Shown piece after piece: positions 41,932-51,900 of a DNA stretch of 64,000 nucleotides. Origin of the DNA: Apteryx mantelli (Eukaryota; Chordata; Aves; Apterygiformes; Apterygidae); NCBI RefSeq assembly GCF_036417845.1, contig NC_090020.1, forward strand, positions 33,216,425 through 33,280,424, given 5' to 3'. Positions within the stretch are counted from its first letter, which is position 1. Each line of letters begins with the position of its first letter. The notes under the pieces are model-generated. The model worked only from the letters and a program-made list of their open reading frames with translations, was not told the origin of the DNA and did no database searches. The position numbers and the translations under genes are program-made.

Positions 41932-42566
41932 CTGTGTATTTTTTGCTTGTTGTAATTTTGCACAACAGCATTACTCACAGCAGATTCCACCTCTGTGCAC
42001 TGCTGCACAGAAACGTATTTAATTTTGTGTTTGTACCATGGTATAGCAGCATATAGCCCAGACATTCAATATCCCCGATCCCAAACTGGATTTTACTCCC
42101 CCCACCAGCACCCACAGAGTTATGGCTGCCCTCAGGCCAAGCACCCTCAAGCGCCCTGCACAGCAGCACTTCTACCTGTTGGCTGTGAAACGTTAGTAAA
42201 CACGAGAGCGCTGGGCCGCGGAGCGCCTGCCCTCACCACCGCCCACGGCTCCGCTCTCGCCCTAACGGCCCAACGGCCGCGGCGCGCGCGAGAACGGCCG
42301 CCAGCCTCGCGAGACTTCCCCGCGAGGCCTCCTCTCGCTTCGCGGCCGGCTCCTTTAAGAAAAAAATCCCGTGGGGCTGCTCCTCTCGCGATACCCGCTC
42401 GCCCCCTCCCCCCCCAAACTGGCAGGCCGAACCTCCGACGCCCGGTGAAGTGGGGGCGGGGCGGAGCGGGGCGCAGGGAGGCCCGGCGGCCCGCACCTGC
42501 CGTCACCGGCGCCTCGTGCCGAATCCCACCCTTCCTCTCCCGGCCCGAGCGGCGGCGGGCCGCGGC

Positions 42567-42626
42567 CGTTACCGACGCCGCCGGGCCGTTAGCAGCGCCG
42601 CCTGGTCGTTAGCGGCGGCAGCTCTC
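42567..42626 (+). repeat. 20-bp tandem repeat, three degenerate copies in promoter
   Basis: CGTTA recurs at 42567, 42587 and 42607, exactly 20 bp apart. The units share the pattern CGTTAnCnnCGCCGCC; copies 1 and 2 agree at 15 of 20 bases and copies 2 and 3 at 14 of 20. Confidence 0.6.
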
Positions 42627-42866
42627 CTGTCACGAAGCGCCGTAAAATGCCCCCCGGGGGCGGGGGGCGGCTGCGGTGCGCTTAGCGAGGCTCCCGCAGC
42701 GCGCTGCTGCGGCACCGTGCTCGGGGGGAGCGCGGGCGAGGAGGCGCCCGAGCCCCTCAGCGGCTCGTCTTGGCGCCGGGCCCCGAAGCGGCCGGGCGCG
42801 GCCGGGCGCCTCCCGTTACCCCGCTCTCCCTGGGCGCCTTAACGCGCAGGCTCTGCCGCCGCGCGC

Positions 42867-42881
42867 ATGGCCGTAAACTAA
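42867..42881 (+). other. Upstream ORF, four codons (MAVN)
   Basis: ATG GCC GTA AAC TAA ends one base before the predicted ERCC6L2 start at 42883. The uORF start has G at +4. It would lie in the 5' leader if transcription begins upstream within the CpG island. Confidence 0.5.
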
Positions 42882-42882
42882 A

Positions 42883-42901
42883 ATGTGCGATGATGCCCCA
42901 G
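42883..42901 (+). CDS. ERCC6L2: ERCC6L2 coding exon 1 (start codon to donor)
   Basis: The exon encodes MCDDAP plus one base and ends at the strong donor CAG|GTAAGC. The single leftover G joins AT of exon 2 to make Asp, giving DRWHIGDKC, in line with the human ...DIWHPGERC. In this reading frame a TAA at 42874-42876 lies just upstream, so if this donor is used the start must be the ATG at 42883, which has A at -3. The resulting N-terminus is about ten residues shorter than the human one as I recall it. A different upstream first exon cannot be excluded. Confidence 0.7.
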
Positions 42902-45900
42902 GTAAGCGTCTTTCGTTTGTGCTTTCGGAGCGAGGCAGGTGTTGGTTGCCTGTAACGTATGCTGGGGTGGCAAAATCATGGTTGAGTAAGAGCAGGGCCG
43001 GAAGTTAGTTACCAGGCGCTTGGTAGTCGGCGGCGGGTGCGTGCGCTTCGAGGCGCTGCCTCACGCTGCACCTGGGGAAGAGAGTGCCTGTGGCCCCGTG
43101 CTGTGGCGCAGGGGGCCGGGGGGCTTGTTGTCTGACAGTAACTGGCATGCACATCTCAGTGCCAAAGCGCTCTGAGGCCTTGCTTAGCAGAAAAGCTGAA
43201 CTGTCTAAGAAGCACAATGGTGTGTGTATGTCTTAAGAGCTTTCAGTGAGAAAACTGTTTTTAAATCAGTCCTGCTTATAAGAAATGTTCATTTTGAATT
43301 TGTTTTTTGGGGGGAAAAGTGGAAACATATGTTGAAGTGAATTCAAAACATTCTGCTTCAATGTTTTTTGGGAAGAAAACATTTTGAATTTTGTTAGAGT
43401 TTTTTGTTTAACAATTTTGTATTTAAACTTGATAACGTAAGAAAGAAAATTTTTTGCTGTATAGCATCTTGAATTTTGTTTTTATAGGCTATTTTTTATT
43501 TGGGGATGAAAACAAACTTTGCACTCTAAGTGGTCAAACCTCAGTAGTTACAAAGTATTCATAGTTGTTTTGCCTGTTTTATATAGGAGCAGTTGTTGGA
43601 GTGAACTAGCAGCTTGGCAGTAGAGCACTATCAACATGATTTAGAACAGTCAATATATATAATGGCACTTTTTCCAAGTGTTGTAGCAGGATAAATATAG
43701 CCAGGCATCTTAAACATTGGTTTTTAGCATTGATGGCAAGTGTACTAAATCATGTTGGTATATCCACTCTAGGAAGTCATCCTAGGATAAACTTCCTCAC
43801 TTGTAAAGCTAGAACTCTATGTAAATAATTGTTGTGGTTCACAAAAAGTTTGTGAATTGGCATGGTTAAAGTACCAATTCTTGCTTTGGCTTGTACACCA
43901 TTGCTTTCAGGGATATTGGTGCAATGGTGGCCTTTTTACAATTGCTTTGCCATTCCTTCACTTTTTCTCATTCTATGCCTTTTTTCTTACTAAGTTTGGA
44001 ATCTGGTATTGCTGAAACTATGGCCAGTAGTATTCACTGTGCTTTGCACCTCAAACTCAAATTCTAACAAATCATATGCAAGGTCATAAAACTCAAGTAA
44101 ATGCTTAGTTAAAAACAAAGGCACTGTAATCTTAAATCATAGTTTTAACTTGAGGCTTTGAGGCTTTTTTTTTTTTTTAAGACTATTTTGTTACGTGTCA
44201 CTTTAGATATGACTGTAAAAGAAAGTAGTTATGGAAATTCTCTCTCATTTTAAATTTTGTCTTGCAAGTTTAACAGCATGCTATATATAGCTGGTTTCAT
44301 TTTATCAGCGTTCTTTCCTAACTTTGAGCAATCGCACAAAGATTTAGACACTATTGGTAGAAGTTTATGTGCATGGTTTTCCACATGTATTTGGGCATGC
44401 ATGCGAGACAGTAGAAATGCCTTAAAATTTCAGAGATTGGCTGCATACAATTTATACTGTCTGTACTTCTGCGTCCTTCACCTCAAAAAAATGCATTAGA
44501 ATTGCAAGCTTTAATGAAGATCAGCAAGAATGGCTGAAGGTATGGAGCAGCTTACTTATAGGGATCAAGCTGTGGGGTGGGACTTCTCAGCCTGAACAAG
44601 GATGATGTGGAGGTGTTCAGAAAAAGATCCACAAAATCATGCATGATATGGAGCCCATATATAGAAATGGATGGGTTATGATCTCATTAATAGTCCTCGG
44701 TTTAGTTTGTAGAATCCAAGTTTATAGCAGGCAAAAGTTTGTCATGCAATAGAACGCAGACCTGTGAAACTCTTAGTCAAAAGACTAATTGAATGCAAGA
44801 AATCTGCATGTGTTGAAGGGGGAATGGAACAGGTACTTGGAAGAGAGCTCTCCTGGGGATTACTAAATAGACAACCATAACTGGCTCAGGAAATCTACAG
44901 AATTAAAAATAGTTTAAGCCTGGAGAATTTTAGAAGAGAGTTTTTCTATACGCTTATGCTATATTTACTGTTACCTGGATGTCAACTTACGGCCTCTGGT
45001 CATTACAGAGTAGTGGGTAGGTGGACTTTCTTATGTTCTCTTTTATTGTGTATAATTTGATTATATTAAAAATTTAAAATATTATCACTGATCTAATTAA
45101 TGAAGAGAATAATTCTTTGAGGGTTCAGTTCCAGAAGCTGGGGGAAATGACTCAGGAAATGGTGAGAAGAACATATCCTCTCAATGAGGTTTTTGCACTG
45201 AGGCATGACAATAGGGGAAAGTGGAGTTTCTTGCCTTCAAGACTTCCTCTTTTCTGTTCCTTACCTCTCTGAAAAATAACTGAGTTGTATTTCTATTTCT
45301 TTTGTTGTCTCAGCACTAAATCAGTACGCAGTGAAATGCACAGAAAGATGTATTGCCACTGGTCATAGGTGTGAAGTTCAAATCCTTGTTCTGATGCAAA
45401 ATTCTCTCTCTTGCTTCTTTCCATAAAAACCTGTCCCAGGTGCCTCTCACTGCTGCTGTTAATGCTTTTTCACAGAAGTAGCAGAATGATATTCCAACAA
45501 ATAAATTAGAACAATAAAAGCTCTGAGGTGAATCATCCATATCAGTTTCTTTGATTTGAGAAAGCTCAGTACAGGAAGGCTGAAAATGGTTTCCACATAT
45601 TCAAAAAGACGAGAACACTGCCTCAGTTCAAGTTGGAAAACTTCCTAAGCAGCCGTTATTTCCTAGGTCTTTCTCTTTTTACTATAAAGAGCAAAAGCCT
45701 TATATTTTCTAATAAGGATACTTTATTGGATGTTTCCTTGTTAATTTGATATGTGTTCTCTAAGCTTTGTGCTGTTGTTCTTATCCTCCTCTTTCCATCA
45801 TCTCTTAGCAGCATTTACTATTTAAAAAGTTGTCTTTGTATGTGAAGTGTAAAAACAAGATAGCTGAAAATGACCTGTTTGTTTATTAATCTGTTGTTAA

Positions 45901-48900
45901 TATTTGTTGTGCTGTATTAAGGCTGTACTCAGAAGATATAGAGGAACAGATGTTACAGTTCCAGACTTGACTGCTATGTAAGGAATTTATTGAGTGATTA
46001 GCCACTTCCATGAATAATGTAGGCAAATGGTATGATACTATATGTTTTTAAATCACACCTCTGTTGTTCCAGAAGCCAGCTTTTTTTCACCAGTGCTAGA
46101 CTTCCTTAGGAGAAAGGTGATGTTTTCATGCGCAATTACATTTGTAAAATAATTTATTAAAGGCACAGTACTAGATGCAAGTAGATCAAAAGTGCATATG
46201 ATATAGAAGGTTGTTTTGATCAAGTCACCTGGTTTGTTAATTGGACTCTAAACCTGCAGGCATCAGCATATCCATGTTTGTTTGTGTGAGCTCAAGGGAA
46301 ATCTTCATGGAGTAACTTAATGTATCAGAGTTTTTCTACTGCAGATTCTTTAATACAGACTCAGATGTTTGTAAAATAGCACTGTTTTAACAAAATGTAA
46401 TTTTATATGTTGCTCAGGATTTGGTTCTAAATTGTAACCAATATCATAGGTCTAGTGCTCCCTTCAATAAAATCTTGTATCTTATGTTGTATGCATTTTG
46501 TCAAATAAATTTTTATTAAATATTTTAAATAGTGTGACAAAATGAAATACTTTGTCCATTTGGACAGGTTTTCAGTATGCTTTTTATTTGTTTGTTTTTC
46601 TCATAGATAGATGGCACATTGGAGATAAATGCCTTGCCCCTTGTCTTGAAAATGGGAAACTTTATGAAGGAACAGTAAAGTCTATTGAAAAGGACAAGAA
46701 TGGGAAATCATTTGCTGTTGTATCATTCTTGGAGTCTGAAGAAAGGAAAATACTAATAACTAATCTTCATAGAGTCAAATCCAGTAAAGATCCCTGGAAA
46801 AACTTAATATTTGATGATGATGATCTGGAAAAGCCTAATTTTCCTGACCAAAATCTTCCATCTCCTGCAATTGCTTTTAAATTATCTGACAATGGGGATT
46901 GTATCCCATATACAATTAACAGATATCTGCGTGATTATCAAAGAGAAGGAGCCCAATTCCTGTATGGACACTATGCAATTAAAAGGGGGTGTATTCTTGG
47001 AGATGATATGGGCCTTGGAAAAACAATACAGGTATGCATTGTGGAATTCTCATCTGATGGTTATTTAATCATAATATCAAGTTTGCAGAAGAAAAATATG
47101 TTTTTGAAGAATATTTTATTTATATATTTATAAAATGCAGTATTTGTGTTCTTAAAGTTTACAGTATGGGGGAGGTAGTTCAGTGCATGTGAAGAAAAAG
47201 AGCTCATTTCACTTGTTTAGAAAATATTAGTATGTATAAATGAAATGTTAATTAAAATTCATTATTTAGCAGTTAACTCATTTACAGTCTTAGGGAAAAT
47301 TTGTTGTATGCTTGTCAATTGGCCAAAACTTTCCAGTCTTAAACTAAAGCATGAGTTCTGAGAGAAGGACTTTTCTTGAAGTCTTTTGCATTGCAATGTT
47401 CTTTCCATTTCTCAGTGGATTTTTGGTTAATTTGGTTTGGCTGTCTGGCTCTTTCTTCTCAAGCTAAAGTTGAGATGGAGACAAGTAGAAAAACACTTTT
47501 TTTTTTAATCATGATTTTGCTGAATTAAAGTTTCCTATAAAGGCCTTTAGGTTGCTTCCTGCTTTATCTGGAAGAGTCAAAGGTTTCTCAGCAGAGTTGA
47601 CCTCTTTTACAGCCTTTGCTTTAGTTACAAATTTGTGATGCATAACTCTTCCATAAAGGGAGGATCTGGAAGACACATGGGATTTTACGTTTTGTTGAAT
47701 TTTCTTCTTATTCTTGAAAGGATTAAAAAAGATACTAAAATCAAACAACGTGCAAACTTGCAACAGCCTCCTACCTTCAGTTTATATGAAGCATCATGTA
47801 TAAAAATGCCTTTTTTTTTTTTCTTTCTTCCACATACCTGTTTCTCACCCAGCTGCCCCATATGTGATGGGTTTCCCTCTCTTCTGCTCTTTTACCTCCA
47901 CTCTTCTCAGGTATTTTTCTGTCAGCTCTGCACTCCTGTCTGGCCTTTTCCCCCCACCATTGGAGGGAGAAAGCTTTGGGTGCCTCTCTCTTTTCTTAGT
48001 TCTTTTTTTTTTTTTTGGGGGGGGGGGAAAGCAACAGCTGACAGCTTTACCTCTGCCCTGCTATGAGCAGCTGTATAGCAGCTGCTGAGGGAAGGGGCTA
48101 GAGCTGGCTGCCCTGAGTAAATAGGGCCCGTTGAATTTCCAAAAGAAGGGCACCTCTGTCTGACAACACATCTGGTTCTTGCTGCTGCTTAGCCCCATGG
48201 ATGCCATTTATTCTAAGCGGGTTTTACAAATATGACTATTCTGGCCAGATATCTCTGTGCCTTCTGCCTGGTTTGGATTGCCATGACAGCAGCTTGGAAT
48301 AGCCCAGCTCATGCTGCTTGTCCTCACTGTAATGTCTTGTAATAAATGTCCCATAATCAAAGGGGAAGAAAAATCACCTGACAGTGACTGAGTTGAGGCA
48401 CATGACTGAATAATAGGCCCAAACACAACAGAAAGAACTGGTTTTGTAGATAACAGGAATTTGAAGGAAAGGAACATACATGAAACTACACATTTTTAAG
48501 AATCTAACCTTTAGTTTAAACCTTTTCTTCCTTTTGCAGAAGTAGTATTGGACTAACATTAGCAAGTATCTCTTCCTTCTGTTTTCTCATCCAAGATTCA
48601 TGTGCCATCCCTTTTCAGGAAAATTCCCAGGCATGTTTCATCTCTAGTTTTTCTTGGCTCCTTTATCCATATTTTTAAAAATTTTTCCTCTTAGATGACT
48701 GAAGTGTGAAATTGCTCAAGAAGCACACTTACCACAAATGCAGGATTCTCCAAAGAGAGGGGTTCCTATTTTAAAAATGGAAGTCAGTTAAAAAAGAAAG
48801 AAAAAAGTTTTACTAAGTCTAATTCAGGATCTTTTCCTAAATGTTTACTTGCAATAAAAGATGTTCACTTTCTGTTTACATTTTTGTACCTGATTACTGA

Positions 48901-51900
48901 GGATTGTTTTCTTTCTTGAGGTCATTTCGTTTCTGGCTGCAGTGCTGCACAAGAAGGGAACACGTGAAGATATTGAAAATAATATGCCAGAATTTTTACT
49001 GAGGACAGTGAAAAAAGAATCGAAATGTAGCCCCAAGAAGGTACAGCTTTTGTTGATATAAATTTAAAAGTTTTGGTAAAAGGCGATACAGTTTTTGTTG
49101 TCATTTGTTTGTTTTGGGAGTTTACATACATTCATTTTTAATGTTTAGCGTAGATCGGAGGTTCATGGCCTTCTTAGCAGTGTTAGGGCAGCTTCTGGTT
49201 TTTCAAATTTTCACAGTGTTTCCTCTAGCTGTTACTGTCCAATCTATTACTTTCGTCAGTCTGTTCTAACAGAAGACATTTGCAAATATCTGGATGAGAT
49301 TTGTGGCTAGAGTACTCTGAAAAGCCTGTGTCACTGAGTAGTAAACTAGAGTTTTGCATGATCGTGTTTCTAAAATACAAAAAGCATGTGTGTATCTATA
49401 AGAACGAATATAGAGATTTATGTAACAATTGTGTGAAGAAGAGAGATCTGAAGATCACTTTAATTTTATCCATGAGAAGACCCATTCAATTTTCTGTATT
49501 CTATTGCTATTTTTGTTTTATTGGAATAATTGGAATATTTGACTGGCCGAATGGTTCATACGACTATAATTCTATGAGGAACAGTTTCGAAAAAGATGGG
49601 CAGGGAAGAAGAGGTGAAGGGGTGGCCCTGTCTGTGAACAAAGAGGAGTGGTTCTGACCACATATAAGAGAAGAAAAATTTCACTATTAGGGCCATTAGG
49701 CATTGGAACAGGTCGCCTAAAGAGGTGGTGGACTGCCCCCCATCCTTGAAGGTTTTGAAGACCGACTGGGCAAAGCCCTAAATGACCTGGTCTGAATTCA
49801 GTGTTGCCCCTGCTTTGCCCAGGAAATTAGACTAGATTCTTCATGAGATCCCTTCCCACCTGAATGCTTTTATGATTCTACGATTAAAGAGTTCTACAGG
49901 CTATCTTAAACCTTTAAGTGTGTTTGGATACTTTCTATTCTAAAGTCATGTATTTACTAGCTTTGTGAATTGGAGCAAGCTGTTTAACCTCTTCATGCTT
50001 CTGTTTTCCCCATCTGTAAAATGTTTTATGATATATGGATACAGATGTTATATCAAAGCAAAGTGATAGTGTCTTGTGTGCTTTATTGCAGTTTCTTATG
50101 CTTTGTCTGTGGAAATAAATTTAATAATTTATGTAAATGCTATTAGAGTATAATTTGAATAAGTAACACTATTGCTTTGGTATTTTTGTAGTATTTTAGT
50201 GTGTGTGTTTTTTTTCCTCTAGTATTTACACACTGTGAATAAGCTGAATATTTCTTAATTTATTTTGTTGACTTCTTAGGTATTTTTTATTCTATGCATG
50301 TAACAGTAGATAAATATTAAATACAGATGTGACAGAATTAAACAAAATTCAAACTACATAGCAGTAAAATAAAACTCAAGATTCTAACTTTCCTTATTGA
50401 GAAAGTGCTATGTTTTAGATTTTCTAGTAGTACTGTAACAGCTATTTGTTTTCAGACTTTCCTTATAGTGGCCCCTCTTTCTGTGCTGTACAACTGGAAG
50501 GATGAGTTAGACACATGGGGCTACTTCAAGGTTGCAGTCTTGCATGGCAATAAAAAGGATGATGATTTGAGTCGCATCAAGCAAGGGAAATGTGAAGTTG
50601 CCCTTACAACGTATGAGATACTTCGCCTATATTTAGATGATTTTAACAGGTAACAATTTTAATATATTTTGTGCAACCATAATTTTAACTGTCTGTTTAA
50701 TATTAAATTGTTCCTTACAAATACTTATATGCTTCCTGTATAAAGTGCTTAGTGCTAAATCCAAAGACTTGCTGTGTGGAAGAAGAGAACCTATGTGTAG
50801 TGGATTTACCATATACTATCTTTGTAGGTGGGTGCTTAGGAAAAGTATTCAAATAGTTTTCAGAAAGCTATAATTACAAGTAAATTAGTCTTCCCCCCCC
50901 CCCCCCCCCCTTCCTGAGTGACCATGAAAGTATTTAAGTGCCTAGAGTTCATGTTTCCATAAGAACTTTCTACTCATTCTTTTGCAGCATGGCATATAAG
51001 GTTGGGAAGTCTATTGAGTCTGCTGGTTGACTGCAACAAAGTTAAATATTTTCACATAGCTAGTCTTTGCTGTTACCCCATTCATGAAATGTTCTTAAAA
51101 GCTGCAGGAATCGCCTACCTGAAAAGTCGTGGTAGCTAAAAGATACTCAGAAGGTATTTCTATCTTTTAGTATAGTGTAAGAAAAAAGTTGCTGGAAATT
51201 TTTAGCAAATGTTGACAAGATGTTTGGTCCTTATTTATGCTTCACATGACGTTCCACAAGCTTGATGAAATTCCTGACTCCTAAGAACTTTGAGATGTAA
51301 GGGGGGCGGGGGAACATGCGTGTATGTATATGTTGTGTATGTATATATGAAAATGTATATGTAGTTTTAAATATCTGATGGTCTTAGGAGAATCAGGGTC
51401 TTTCCGACAGCAGGTTGTATTAGAAATCCTGCTTTATTTGTCCCATTCCTGTTAGTATTCTTAAACCAGGTGTTTTGCCTTGCCTTTGGTGATGTTCAGA
51501 AGTACTTAGCCTCTCACCTGATCCCAGTGGTCCTCTTCACTTATTTCATCCTGGAAGTAGAGTGGAAATTGTGTGAATAGCTCTGTTAATAGTAGCAGCC
51601 TGCCCTTAGCTGCCAACATTCTCAGTGACCCTGCAGACCTTCTCGTGTTAGGTGATGGGAAAGGACTAGAGAACATCCTGGTGTTCTGGATGGCCCTCAC
51701 CAAAACAGTCAGATCTCCTGTCTGTGCTTAGTTCTGGGGAAAAAAGTGAAGTAGAAGACAGCTAAGGGTGTTAAGTTAGCAGCACCTTTCATGCTCTTGT
51801 CTTTCTGAGGGACTCTCTAAGCTTGAGCACCAAATAGTGGTCAGGGAACAGGTGCATGTGCTGCACTGCCTGTATTGACACAGCAGATCTGCGGGGTGAC

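Larger units (their letters stand above)
42190..43130. promoter_or_regulatory. ERCC6L2: CpG island promoter of ERCC6L2
   Basis: CpG density and GC content rise sharply at about 42,190 and fall by about 43,130, unlike anything else in the window, and the first coding exon lies inside. A GC box GGGGCGGGGC is at 42453-42462. CTCGCGAGA (42306-42314) and TCTCGCGAT (42384-42392) resemble the TCTCGCGAGA element bound by BANP/ZBTB33-type factors in CpG-island promoters. CCGGAAGT, an ETS/GABP consensus, is at 42998-43005. No TATA box stands out, so dispersed initiation is expected. Many such islands are bidirectional; a minus-strand transcript is possible but not shown. Long open frames here reflect GC content. 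Confidence 0.9.
47032..48920 (+). other. ERCC6L2: ERCC6L2 intron 2
   Basis: The intron contains a 14-T/11-G homopolymer junction at 48003-48027, a GC-richer patch at about 47,850-48,330, and an antisense basic ORF at 47509-47763 treated separately. Confidence 0.85.

Noticed and set aside
41995..42612. 205-codon plus-strand ORF across the promoter, with overlapping 119- and 130-codon frames
   Set aside because: It spans the edge of the CpG island; GC-rich DNA lacks stop codons by chance. The Arg/Ala/Pro-rich translation is typical of that, and no domain is present.
42883..42955. Read-through of exon 1 past 42901 or use of a second donor near 42938
   Set aside because: The later GGCAG|GTGTTG donor leaves two bases and breaks the frame with exon 2; CAG|GTAAGC is stronger and in phase.
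46552..46606. Upstream ATG extending the exon 2 frame
   Set aside because: The added residues are hydrophobic translation of the T-rich intron end. The acceptor AG at 46605-46606 and the phase match to exon 1 mark the true exon edge.
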